From Candidatus Jettenia sp. AMX2 (GTDB lineage Bacteria > Planctomycetota > Brocadiia > Brocadiales > Brocadiaceae), in the NCBI GenBank assembly GCA_030583665.1, contig CP129469.1, positions 2,967,043 to 3,031,042 on the forward strand: a DNA stretch of 64,000 bases, given 5' to 3'. Below the pieces are notes generated by a model. It did no database searches and was not told the origin of the DNA. It worked only from the letters and a program-made list of their open reading frames with translations. Positions within the stretch are counted from its first letter, which is position 1; each line of letters opens with the position of its first letter. A program made the position numbers and the translations under genes. This document shows, in pieces, positions 1-9,380 of the stretch.

Positions 1-58
1 CAGTTTGAAATTCCTATACATTGAATTAAACCCTCGGCGACTTTGTTTATGCCTCCAC

Positions 59-133
59 GTAAGGGCGAAGCATTTGCCATTGTCCAGCCTGCATGAGATT
101 ATACACTTTGAACAGCAAATGCTTCGCCCCTAC
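59..133. repeat. MITE-like inverted repeat
   Basis: Two 19-base arms (59-77 and 115-133) are complementary with one mismatch and enclose about 37 bases. The arm end GTAGGGGCGA recurs at 2477-2582 and near 6250, so this is a dispersed hairpin family. No target duplication is evident. Confidence 0.5.
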
Positions 134-953
134 AACAAACAAGGCAAAGCCGTTTTGCCTTGCAAAGCCTAATCATGAGGTTGGATTTTAAAAGACAAAA
201 ACCCAACGACCTCTTTGTCATTCCCGGGTGAACGGGAATTCATATAAAAGAGCGCCTGAATTGCACTCCCGTTTTCATGAGGAAGGGATTGTTTGTCCGA
301 CGGAGATACCGTAAAATACTGTGGTAACTGGCAAATACTACTCCCCTGCCATGAAAAATTATATGGATGCTTATAAAAACAAAACTGTTATCCTTTATTT
401 CCCAGTTACCATGTCTTGGATTAATGTCGTACGGTATTTTTGAAAAACTCTCATTGTCTTTTAATCCCGGAGGAATCGTTTTCTAATCCCGAAGGGGTGC
501 CATGATTATAGCAAAAGACAAAGAAAGATTTTAAACCCCGAAGGGGTGACATATTGCAACAAGGTTTTGGTGTCATCCAATCATTTCACCCCTTCGGGGT
601 TATTAGTCTGTGGTTATTCTTTAGCTATAATCATTTCACCCTTTCAGGGTTAAGCACAGGCCAAAAACCGTTTAAATAATAGGTTCGTTAAAATGAAAAT
701 TCCTATACAATCAAGTTGGGGTGGGATTTGATAAGTTGCCACTTTTTTAATCCCGAAGGGATGTTATGATTATAGTAAAAGTACAAAACATAGGTTAAAC
801 CCCGAAGGGGTGACAGAGAATACAGATTCTTCATACTATCCCTTCGGAATTATCGTTGTTTTATACCACCCCATCGGGGTTACCTCATATTTACCCATAA
901 ATTAGACCTTCGGCGACTTTGTTTGTAGCTACACGTAGGGTCGAATGGAAATT

Positions 954-986
954 AACACTGTCAGGGTTCTCAACCCTGACAGTGTT
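954..986. repeat. Perfect 15-bp hairpin
   Basis: Arms 954-968 and 972-986 are perfect complements around a three-base loop. No T tract follows on either strand, and there is no adjacent gene to terminate. A small palindromic repeat is more likely than a terminator. Confidence 0.5.
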
Positions 987-1225
987 CTGATCATGAACTG
1001 GGACAAACACTATCGTATCATATTACCATCACCAACCTTATAACAACACCTCCCCGCAAACCCGCTTCATTAAAATGAAAATTCCTATACGATCAAGTTC
1101 ACGATGTAAATATAAATTCCTATGTAATAAATTTATATACATTTTAAAATGGCAGAACTTATGTTTAGCAGTTCCTTAATATATATCAAAATATACCGGT
1201 ATCATTCACAGAAACGGAGGAAATA

Positions 1226-1345
1226 ATGAAAAAACAAGTCATTTCAATTAAAAGCATTAATGTTGATTTTCAAATGCGAATTGATCGCTGGCCTGAACCC
1301 GGCGAGACCTTTCCCGGAAGAGATATTATCATAACGGGAGCGTGA
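1226..1345 (+). pseudogene. Ribokinase/PfkB-family N-terminal remnant
   Basis: A 39-residue frame with a strong ribosome site (CGGAGG, six bases before the ATG). It encodes the start of a PfkB-family sugar kinase: a first strand followed by NVDFQMRIDRWPEPGETFPG, the usual substrate-loop region of ribokinases. It stops at a TGA straight after DIIITGA, where the family continues into the GGKGANQA motif and about 250 more residues. Sequence beyond the stop shows no continuation. This is a gene start left behind by a deletion or recombination. Confidence 0.65.
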
Positions 1346-1425
1346 ATGCTCAATTCCATGTACCGACAATACAGGTTAAACCGGTTGACAAAACTGGTAC
1401 AGATGATGCAATTGTGGGGTGCATC

Positions 1426-2271
1426 TCATAGTTCCCAGCCTCCGGAAATGCCTGGTTTTGGACCTGCCCATTCTATTTTACTCTTATTTCCTGTGAAACG
1501 GTGCAGGGTGTGTGCCGGTAAGGGAAATTGTTTTTTTGCCAGCAGGCTTTCAACTACCCGGTCAAAAATAATCTTCATTCCTTCTATATCTGCATGATTA
1601 TAAGCAATAAGTTGTTTCAGTGCGGATATGTCACCGCAGCAGTATTTATTCCAAAGGAAGACAGCAGTTTTCCCTTCTACGTGAGAAATATTCTTTGGTC
1701 TTTTTATTTCAAGTAATTTTTCTATCTCTTTTTGTCCCCCTGACAGGCCGGCACGTTTTGCAAAAAAGCGCAGATCGATATGACAGAGTGGGACAGGTAA
1801 ATCGGGAAATTCTTTTCTAAGAAAAGGCAGGTCAAAGAGAGAACCGTTAAAAGTAATGATGATTTTTGCTTTCAATATTGAGGACCGAAGGGCCTTGTCG
1901 CTGTTTCCTTTTATAAAGACACCGTACTCATTGCACAGACTCCAGCCGACCACAGTAATCGTATTGTAATATTTGCTTAGTCCCGTTGTTTCGATGTCTA
2001 AAAATAAGGTTTTTTCAGGAAATGCCAGTGCAATTCTATAATGTTCCCGATTTGGTAAAAACCTTGAGAAAAAGCAGACATCCTCTTTTTCCAAAGCCTT
2101 TTTTGAAGCGCAAAGGAGCGAACCCATCTGCTCGCCCATGGATTTGAATAAGGGGAATTGTTTGGGTTGGCTGGATTCAAAATCATCCCACGAGGCTATG
2201 CCTGACCGCCAGATAGCCTCTTCTTTTTTTGGACTAATGCCTTTTAAATGCAGAAAGGTGCATGAAAGCAT
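1426..2271 (-). CDS. YprB-type RNase H-like exonuclease
   Basis: A 281-residue protein with a DEDD-type 3'-5' exonuclease fold. Exo motif I is LDIETTGL (D92 and E94), motif II is ITFNGSLFDLPFL, and motif III is YNHADIEGM with the final Asp. The N-terminal 35 residues (LKGISPKKEEAIW) resemble the helix-hairpin-helix-like lead-in of YprB family proteins. Family members are thought to act on nucleic acids, but the substrate is not settled. It stands alone, with the ribokinase remnant ending just before its 3' end. Confidence 0.75.
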   Translation of the reverse strand: MLSCTFLHLKGISPKKEEAIWRSGIASWDDFESSQPKQFPLFKSMGEQMGSLLCASKKALEKEDVCFFSRFLPNREHYRIALAFPEKTLFLDIETTGLSKYYNTITVVGWSLCNEYGVFIKGNSDKALRSSILKAKIIITFNGSLFDLPFLRKEFPDLPVPLCHIDLRFFAKRAGLSGGQKEIEKLLEIKRPKNISHVEGKTAVFLWNKYCCGDISALKQLIAYNHADIEGMKIIFDRVVESLLAKKQFPLPAHTLHRFTGNKSKIEWAGPKPGISGGWEL

Positions 2272-2476
2272 ATTGTTTTAGCGATAGCGAAGCAATCTTC
2301 TGTCTTTTCGGAACAACAAATTGCTTCATCGCTTCGCTCCTCGCAATGACATTTTTTTTCCATAGATATTTTACTGAAACGCAACAATTTATTTTGCTGT
2401 GTATAAATAGGGTTTCCATGTGTTTTGTTCATTTGATTTATCATTGGTGTATTTTTGGATCATGCATCATAGTTTA

Positions 2477-2582
2477 GTAGGGGCGAGGTCTCCCCGCTCC
2501 TGAATGAATAGCTAACGAAATATTTTAACAGATTTTGCATGGTACACAGGTGATATTTTGGGCGGGAAGACCCCGCCCCTAC
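2477..2582. repeat. MITE-like inverted repeat near the ABC exporter 3' end
   Basis: Arms 2477-2497 and 2562-2582 match at about 18 of 21 positions after reverse complementing (GTAGGGGCG ends). Immediately upstream, about 2320-2350, is a copy of the common dispersed word built on CGCTTCGCTCCTCGCAATGA, seen again near 45700. The whole 2272-2595 gap is repeat DNA. Confidence 0.5.
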
Positions 2583-2595
2583 AAAAAGGTTTATG

Positions 2596-4404
2596 TCATA
2601 ATGATGTATGGCTCATCAACTCTTCTCTTATATAGATCTTATATAACTTACTATAGAAACCTCCCGTTCTCAGCAGTTCCTCATGGCTTCCCTCCTCAAC
2701 CTTTTCTCCTTTGTTTATTACAATAATTTTATCGCAATGCAGGATGGTAGATAAACGGTGAGCTATAAAGATGGATGTTCTGTCCATGCATATTTTCTGA
2801 ATAGCATTTTGAATGAGAATTTCGGAGAGCGGATCCATACTGGAGGTTGCTTCATCAAGGATCAGCACACGGGGATCATAGAGAATAATCCTGGAAAGCG
2901 ATATAAACTGGCGTTCCCCTGCGGAAAGATTTGCTCCCCGTTCGCTAATTTCCCTGTCTAATCCACCAGACATGCGGTTTATAAAAGGCATTAATCCCAG
3001 CGATTCAATGGTTTCCAATATGTCCGGATCCGGTATGGGCCTGAAGAGCGTAATGTTATCGCGCAGTGTTCCTGCAAACAGGAATACATCCTGACTGACA
3101 AGACCAATAACGTAGCGCAGTCCAATCTTTTCCATATTCCGTATGTCAACCTGGTCCAGCCTAATGGTGCCCTTTTGGATTTCATACAGACGAATGAGCA
3201 CATTTACGATGGATGTCTTGCCGCTGCCGGTTACCCCTACCAGGGCAACAGACTGACCTGGTGTGATTTCAAATGAAATGTCTTTTAATACATAATTCCG
3301 GCCATTATAACTAAACCAGACGTGATCAAATTTTATTGCCCCTTTAAAATCAGCCTTGGGAACCTCTTTCTTTGCGTCGGAGATATAATAGTCAGGTTCT
3401 TCCGGCTCTCCTATAAGGGTAAAGATACGTTCCATAGAGGCAGTGGCTCCCTGAAATATATTGTATTTTTCGACAATGTCCCGTATAGGTTCGAACAGGC
3501 TTTGAATGTAAGCAAGAAATGCTACTAATATTCCGAGGGTCAGAAAACCCTCCATGTACCGCAAAGCACCATACCAGAGGATTATTCCGATCGTTACAGC
3601 GCTTACCAGATTAACAGCAGGCTGGAATAAGGCAAAATAACGCATATACTTTAATTGCTCTCTTAAATAGTCATCGTTTACCTCATCAAATTTATCGTAG
3701 TTCTTTTTTTCCCGGTTGAAGAGCTGGATGGCCTTCATTCCTGTAATATTCTCGTTAAGATAAACATTAATTCGTGCTAACTTGCGCCTGATCTCACGGA
3801 ATGACTTTTTCATACGGTTTCCAAACTGAAGGCCGATTACGATAACAATGGGAAAGAGGGCAAGTGTGATGATTCCAAGTATTGGCTGTAACATAAACAT
3901 CGCAACAAAGATGCCTATAATGATACAGATATCTGCAATCACCACAATGACACCGGCTGAAAAGAGTTCCCCTACAGCCGCAATATCATTCATGAGGCGT
4001 GTTACAACCCGTCCTACCGGAGTCTTGTCAAAAAACGATACTGGAAGTGTTTGAATACGATGAAAAAGTTCCATACGCATATCAAGCATAACCTTCTGCC
4101 CGATGGCCTGGATATTATAACTCTGCGCTACTGCCAGGCATATCCGTAATGTTTCTACCCCCAGCAGGATTAATGCCACTTTGTATATTACCGACTTGTC
4201 ACCTTTGTTTATACCGTAATCGATTGCATATCCGAAGAGGTAAGGACCCAGCAAAAACAGGCCGGTAGTTAACATTACCATAAGTACGGATAAGATGCCT
4301 GATATTTTATAGCGTAAGACATAAGAGAGCAAACGCCCTATAACCGTTCTGTCATACAGTTTCCCGGCCAAAACATCGTCGCTGATAAATTCTTCTCTTT
4401 CCAT
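2596..4404 (-). CDS. ABC exporter half-transporter, canonical ATP site subunit
   Basis: 602 residues: six-helix exporter transmembrane domain (about 25-330) followed by a nucleotide-binding domain (about 365-590). Walker A is GVTGSGKTS, the signature is LSAGERQ and Walker B is LILDEATSSMD with the catalytic Glu intact. The C loop reads LSAGE, not LSGGQ. It starts six bases after the stop of the upstream half-transporter, so the two are co-transcribed. The complementary degeneracy in the partner points to a heterodimeric exporter of the MdlAB/TM287-288 type for lipids or drugs. The substrate is not predictable. Confidence 0.85.
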   Translation of the reverse strand: MEREEFISDDVLAGKLYDRTVIGRLLSYVLRYKISGILSVLMVMLTTGLFLLGPYLFGYAIDYGINKGDKSVIYKVALILLGVETLRICLAVAQSYNIQAIGQKVMLDMRMELFHRIQTLPVSFFDKTPVGRVVTRLMNDIAAVGELFSAGVIVVIADICIIIGIFVAMFMLQPILGIITLALFPIVIVIGLQFGNRMKKSFREIRRKLARINVYLNENITGMKAIQLFNREKKNYDKFDEVNDDYLREQLKYMRYFALFQPAVNLVSAVTIGIILWYGALRYMEGFLTLGILVAFLAYIQSLFEPIRDIVEKYNIFQGATASMERIFTLIGEPEEPDYYISDAKKEVPKADFKGAIKFDHVWFSYNGRNYVLKDISFEITPGQSVALVGVTGSGKTSIVNVLIRLYEIQKGTIRLDQVDIRNMEKIGLRYVIGLVSQDVFLFAGTLRDNITLFRPIPDPDILETIESLGLMPFINRMSGGLDREISERGANLSAGERQFISLSRIILYDPRVLILDEATSSMDPLSEILIQNAIQKICMDRTSIFIAHRLSTILHCDKIIVINKGEKVEEGSHEELLRTGGFYSKLYKIYIREELMSHTSL

Positions 4405-4410
4405 AATTAC

Positions 4411-6177
4411 CTACCTGATAACCTTTTCTTCCAGTGCTTCCTTTGTGTATAAGGAGGTGTATAATCCGTTCAGTTTTATAAGCTCCCCATGTGTGCCTTT
4501 TTCGGCGATCAGACCGTCTTTCATGACGACAATCATATCAAAATCTTTAATTGCAAGCAGCCTGTGGGTTACAACGAGAAGTGTTTTACCCGGAAAACAT
4601 CTTACGATATTTTTCAATATCGTTTCCTCTACCCTTGCATCTACGGCAGAAAGACAATCGTCAAGAATGATGATATCCGGATTAATTGCGAGCGCACGGG
4701 CAATGGTGAGCCGTTGCTTTTGTCCGCCGGAAAGGTTAACACCCCGTTCGCCCAAATAGGTATCAAATTTGTTCGGGAGTTCATCAAGTTCTTTTTCTAT
4801 TGCGACCATACGTGCGAGTTCCTGAACACGATAAGGACTTTGCTTCTGATCTTCTACGCCAAAGAGTATATTATCAGTAATCTTTTCGGAAAAGAGGAAT
4901 GCATCCTGCGGGACAAAGCCTATCATTTTCCGTAATGTCTTGATGTTGATCATATTGATGTCAATACCGCTGAGAAAAAGGCTTTGATCAGGTACGGGTA
5001 TTATCCGCGGAACAAGGTTTACCAATGTTGATTTCCCGCTTCCGATAGTGCCAACGACAGCGATACGCTGCCCTGCGGGGATTTTCAAATTGATGTTCCT
5101 CAGAACCCATTCTTTTTTATTTTCATATTTGATATTTACATTCCTGAATTCGATATCACCATGAAGCACAGAAGTTATACCGTTCTTCGATACAATGTCA
5201 GGCTTTTCATTCATTATCTCGTCGATACGCTTCATGGAGGCTTTTCCACGTTGCAGGAGCGATATGCTCCAGCCGGTGGCAGTCATTGGCCATACCATCA
5301 TTGAAATATAGCGCTGGAAGGCAACGAGTGTCCCCAGGGTAATGGCTTCCTCGATAACCATTTTTCCACCAACAAAAAGCAATATAATAATGCCCATATA
5401 GGTTGTGTATTCAAATACCGGTCCCAGAAGCGACTGCGGAATGGCCAATGATAAATTCTTCCTCATAAAATCCACACACAGTTTCCTGAGGGTTCTTTCT
5501 TCCTGTTGAGATATATTAAAGGATTTCACGACACGTATACCGGATATATTTTCCTGTACCTTTTCGCTGATTCTCGAAAACTGTTCCTGTACACTCCGGA
5601 ATCGCCTGTCAATAACGTGCTTGATCTTATATGCTATAAAAGGTATGAGAGGCATGAATAAAAACGTATAGAGCGACAATTTCGGAGATAAATAAATAAT
5701 AATAGGTGGTATTACAAAGAAATAAAACAACGCATCCAGCCCTATTAATAATCCCGGACCAACGGCCATGCGTACCGCGCTTAAATCATTTGTTGCCCTT
5801 GACATAAGGTCACCTGTCCGGTATTTCTGGAAAAATTTTTCGGAAAGCGACTCAATATGTCTGAAGAAAGCCATACGGAGGTCGTAATCACACCGGAAAG
5901 ATGTTCCGATAAAATACATTCGCCAGATATAACGGCACACCCCCTGAAAAAGGCTTACAAGGATATAGAGAGCAGAAAGTATTGCAATCGTCGTAAGATC
6001 GACTTCTTCGGAGAGGATATCAAATGCTTTCTTTATAATAAGAGGTGGAATGATGTTTAATATATCCACGATAATGAGAGAAAGGGAACCTATCAGAAAG
6101 TATTTTTTATATTTTTTTATAAAAACCCTGTAAACGAGATTCTCTTCCCAAAGCTTCCTTATTCTTTCAAATGACAT
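4411..6177 (-). CDS. ABC exporter half-transporter, degenerate ATP site subunit
   Basis: 588 residues: transmembrane domain (about 20-310) and nucleotide-binding domain (about 345-575). Walker A is GTIGSGKST and the signature is LSGGQKQR. Walker B reads ILDDCLSAVD, so the catalytic Glu is replaced by Asp. In heterodimeric exporters such as TM287/288 and BmrCD the same substitution marks the subunit that forms the non-hydrolysing site. It is first in a two-gene operon with the canonical partner directly downstream. Confidence 0.85.
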   Translation of the reverse strand: MSFERIRKLWEENLVYRVFIKKYKKYFLIGSLSLIIVDILNIIPPLIIKKAFDILSEEVDLTTIAILSALYILVSLFQGVCRYIWRMYFIGTSFRCDYDLRMAFFRHIESLSEKFFQKYRTGDLMSRATNDLSAVRMAVGPGLLIGLDALFYFFVIPPIIIYLSPKLSLYTFLFMPLIPFIAYKIKHVIDRRFRSVQEQFSRISEKVQENISGIRVVKSFNISQQEERTLRKLCVDFMRKNLSLAIPQSLLGPVFEYTTYMGIIILLFVGGKMVIEEAITLGTLVAFQRYISMMVWPMTATGWSISLLQRGKASMKRIDEIMNEKPDIVSKNGITSVLHGDIEFRNVNIKYENKKEWVLRNINLKIPAGQRIAVVGTIGSGKSTLVNLVPRIIPVPDQSLFLSGIDINMINIKTLRKMIGFVPQDAFLFSEKITDNILFGVEDQKQSPYRVQELARMVAIEKELDELPNKFDTYLGERGVNLSGGQKQRLTIARALAINPDIIILDDCLSAVDARVEETILKNIVRCFPGKTLLVVTHRLLAIKDFDMIVVMKDGLIAEKGTHGELIKLNGLYTSLYTKEALEEKVIR

Positions 6178-6456
6178 CGGTATCTCTTTTTGCTGTAATA
6201 ATAAAAAGCCCCTGTTAATGTATGGTTACTCTTCCAAACCGGCAAGTGCTTCGCCCCTACTTTTTCAAAAAACTAAATTGTTATTAAAATTCTTTCTGTT
6301 ATTTTTATACATTTATTTATAAAATAGCAAGATTATCATATACATCCTGAGTTGTATAGGAGTATTTTAATCATACGGGAATTTTCATGAAGGCACAGAA
6401 TATTTTGGCAGGTATATTAAAAATATCAGAAATATTACACTGAAAGAGAAGGAAAA

Positions 6457-8403
6457 ATGATTCGTCTCAATGAAGTCAGATTATCCTTTGGCTCCAGAAC
6501 GATCCTGGATACAATCTCCCTTCAGATCCAGCAGGGAGACCGGATTGGCCTGATTGGTCCCAACGGCACAGGGAAATCCACGGTATTTAAACTTCTTTAC
6601 AGGCTTTTGGAGCCGGATGCAGGCGGGCTCGTTCTTTCGAAAGACATAAGACTTGGTTATCTCCCGCAGGACGGGTTTACATTTAAGAAAAAGACTGTTT
6701 TTCAAGAGGCAAGCTCAGCCTTTGAGGATGTCCTTTCCCTTAAAAATCAAATTGAGATCGTTCACAAAAAATTAGAAAACCCATCTGTGCAGGGAGAGGA
6801 ACATCAGCTCTTATTGGACCAATACGCCCATTTGCAACATCAATTGGATGTGGTAAACGGGGCAAAGGTCCATGCAGAGACAAGCAAGGTCTTAAAGGGC
6901 ATGGGATTTAAGGAATCGGATTTTGAAAGAAACATCGATACCTTCAGCGGCGGCTGGCAGATGCGTGTGGCTCTTGCAAAACTATTACTCCAGGATCCCG
7001 ACCTGCTTCTTCTGGATGAACCAACAAACCACCTTGATATTGATTCCATCATCTGGCTGGAAAATTATCTCCGGGAATTTAAGGGAGGGTTCGTTATCAT
7101 ATCACATGACCGGGCCTTTTTAGATCGAAATGTCACGAAGATTTGGGAACTTGAAAGAGGAAGCATTTCTGAATATCATGGTAATTACTCTTTTTATGAG
7201 ACTGGAAAAAGCAAAAGGACAGAATTACAAATAGCACGCCATGCCAATCAGGAAAAGAAAATCAAAGAGGTAGAGCGTTTTATAGAACGGTTCAGGGCCA
7301 AGAATACAAAGGCTTCCCAGGTACAAAGCCGGATACTTATGCTTGAAAAGATGGAAAGGATAGAACTGCCGCCAACGGCCACAAAACAGGTTAAATTCAG
7401 GTTCCTTACCACAAAGCAAAGCGGTGCAACCGTACTTGAGGGGAAAGGTATATCTCATACCTACAATGGGCATTGTTTGTTTAAAGATATCTGTATCTCC
7501 ATTGAGCGGGGAGAAAAGGTAGCCTTTGTAGGGCAGAACGGATCAGGGAAATCCACCCTGTCACGTATTATAGCCGGCATAGAGAAACCGGATTCAGGCA
7601 CAATCAGGATGGGGCATAATACCTTTTTTGCATATTTTGCCCAGGAACATGCAGAGAAATTAACCGGTAATAACACCGTATTACAGGAAATGGAATCGGA
7701 TGCTCCGTTTGCCATGATCCCTTACATCCGGCATATATTAGGAGCCTTTCTCTTTTCGGATGACGATGTCTTCAAAACGGTCGATGTTTTAAGCGGGGGA
7801 GAAAAGGCCCGCCTGTCTCTTGCCAGGATGCTTCTGAAACCTTCCAATTTCATGATACTTGATGAACCAACCAATCACATTGATATAATCACCAAAAAGA
7901 TTTTGAAAGATGCGTTATTAAACTATCCGGGAAGCCTCATGATTGTATCACATGACAGAGATTTTCTGGACGGCCTGGTTTCCAAGGTTTACGAATTAAA
8001 GGATGGGAGGATACATACCCATTTGTGTGCCTTCAGGGATTTTCTGGAAAAGAAAGCGGCAAGTTTCGATAATGGAAATGCCAATACAAGGGTTAATATG
8101 CCACATCACAAAGCAGAAGAGGACAGTTCACAAAAACAGTATTACCTGCTAAAGAAAGAGCAGAATGCAAAGAAACGAAAGCTCACACGGGAGGTTCAGG
8201 AAATTGAGGAGCATATTACCTTGCTGGAAACCAGGAAGAAGGAAATGGATTCTGTCTTTTCCGACGCAATAGTATATACGGAGAAAGAAAAATCAGCGGA
8301 ATTACATAGGTGCTATAAGGCCACTATCCAGGAATTAAACGCACTTTACAGGAAATGGGAAGCAATTAACACCGAGTTAGAGTCTGTAATAAATAATAAT
8401 TAA
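6457..8403 (+). CDS. ABC-F family ribosome-associated ATPase
   Basis: 648 residues with two ABC domains and no membrane segments. Domain 1 has Walker A GPNGTGKST, signature FSGGWQMR and Walker B LLLDEPTNHLD. Domain 2 has GQNGSGKST, LSGGEKAR and MILDEPTNHID. Between them lies the charged linker (about 240-320) that contacts the ribosomal P/E site in ABC-F proteins. A C-terminal coiled coil (about 565-640) is rich in Lys and Glu, as in Uup and YheS. The ribosome site AGAAGG precedes the ATG. The likely role is rescue or tuning of stalled ribosomes. Nothing links it to a resistance phenotype. Confidence 0.88.
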   Translation: MIRLNEVRLSFGSRTILDTISLQIQQGDRIGLIGPNGTGKSTVFKLLYRLLEPDAGGLVLSKDIRLGYLPQDGFTFKKKTVFQEASSAFEDVLSLKNQIEIVHKKLENPSVQGEEHQLLLDQYAHLQHQLDVVNGAKVHAETSKVLKGMGFKESDFERNIDTFSGGWQMRVALAKLLLQDPDLLLLDEPTNHLDIDSIIWLENYLREFKGGFVIISHDRAFLDRNVTKIWELERGSISEYHGNYSFYETGKSKRTELQIARHANQEKKIKEVERFIERFRAKNTKASQVQSRILMLEKMERIELPPTATKQVKFRFLTTKQSGATVLEGKGISHTYNGHCLFKDICISIERGEKVAFVGQNGSGKSTLSRIIAGIEKPDSGTIRMGHNTFFAYFAQEHAEKLTGNNTVLQEMESDAPFAMIPYIRHILGAFLFSDDDVFKTVDVLSGGEKARLSLARMLLKPSNFMILDEPTNHIDIITKKILKDALLNYPGSLMIVSHDRDFLDGLVSKVYELKDGRIHTHLCAFRDFLEKKAASFDNGNANTRVNMPHHKAEEDSSQKQYYLLKKEQNAKKRKLTREVQEIEEHITLLETRKKEMDSVFSDAIVYTEKEKSAELHRCYKATIQELNALYRKWEAINTELESVINNN

Positions 8404-8466
8404 TAGTTTGATTTTATAAAACGATTTTTATAATATGCTAGGTATATACTTTCGTTATAATATTTT

Positions 8467-9339
8467 ATGGTTATGGATCATATGCAGAAAAAACTGATAA
8501 CGGTACTGATAGTTTTTTTAACGATTTGTATATGCTTTTCTTATCAGGATCTACAGGCAGCCGTCATTTCAGGGGAAAATACCGGTAAGGATTCTGACCG
8601 AAGGCACAACGCAACAAAATGGTTTGAAGACGGGCAGGCAAAATATCGGCAGGCTCAGTTTGATGGCGCTGTGCAGGCATTCACCAATGCTGTTGAATCA
8701 GATCCTGAATACTTTGAGGCCTGGGAAGGCCTGGGAAATTCATTTTACCACCTTGGTAACTATGACATGGCAATACAGGCATATGAAAAAGCATTACACC
8801 TAAGGCCGGATGATTATTCGACTATGGTAAATAAAGGAATTGCCCTGCATAAAAAAGGAAATCCGGAAAAGTCCCTTGAAATTTATCTTGAAATCCTTAG
8901 GGCAGACCCCCATTTTTCGAAAGCCTGGTATAATAAAGGTATTGCCCTTCTTGCATTAAACAGAAACAAGGAGGCGTTGCAGGCATTTGAAAAGGTTTTG
9001 GAAAAAGACCCTCATGACGATTTGGCATTACACGGGAAGGGATATCTTTTAATCTTGTCTGAAAGATATAATGAAGCGCTTCAAATGTTTGCTAGGGTAG
9101 TTCAGGCAAATCCTGACAACACATGGGCATGGAATAATATGGGCATTGCCCTTGACAGGTTATCCATGTATGATGAGGCCATTAAGGCGTTTGATAAGGC
9201 TATCAGCATCGATCCGGAAAACGCAAGAACATGGCATAACAAAGCCAATACTTTGTATAACTTGGGAAGTTATGAAGAGGCATTGAGGGTCTATGACAAG
9301 GCAAGAAGATTAGATCCACTTTTGTATGGAGAACATTAA
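8467..9339 (+). CDS. Exported TPR protein
   Basis: 290 residues. An N-terminal hydrophobic segment (about 7-30) acts as a signal peptide or anchor. Seven tetratricopeptide repeats of 34 residues follow from about residue 49, each with the W/L-G-Y-A-P pattern (for example LGNYDMAIQAYEKALHLRPD). It is probably a periplasmic scaffold. Three in-frame ATGs (8467, 8473 and 8482) lie close together without a clear ribosome site, so the start is uncertain by five codons. The gene for the repeat protein downstream follows after 41 bases in the same direction. Confidence 0.75.
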   Translation: MVMDHMQKKLITVLIVFLTICICFSYQDLQAAVISGENTGKDSDRRHNATKWFEDGQAKYRQAQFDGAVQAFTNAVESDPEYFEAWEGLGNSFYHLGNYDMAIQAYEKALHLRPDDYSTMVNKGIALHKKGNPEKSLEIYLEILRADPHFSKAWYNKGIALLALNRNKEALQAFEKVLEKDPHDDLALHGKGYLLILSERYNEALQMFARVVQANPDNTWAWNNMGIALDRLSMYDEAIKAFDKAISIDPENARTWHNKANTLYNLGSYEEALRVYDKARRLDPLLYGEH

Positions 9340-9380
9340 ATAACCGTATTTCTCAAAATAAGAGGTCAGGAGTTTTTTCA

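Larger units (their letters stand above)
1..1225. repeat. Repeat-rich intergenic region without genes
   Basis: No open frame here looks like a protein. The stretch holds at least eight copies of a short palindrome with core CCCCGAAGGGG or its variants (about 485-510, 533-552, 585-601, 640-655, 752-775, 797-815, 838-850 and 870-890). Many are flanked by the word ATGATTATAG. Two longer partial direct repeats start at about 28 and 904 (GGCGACTTTGTTT word), and the phrase AAATTCCTATAC recurs near 7, 700 and 1077. It looks like a sink for small non-autonomous repeats. Confidence 0.7.
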
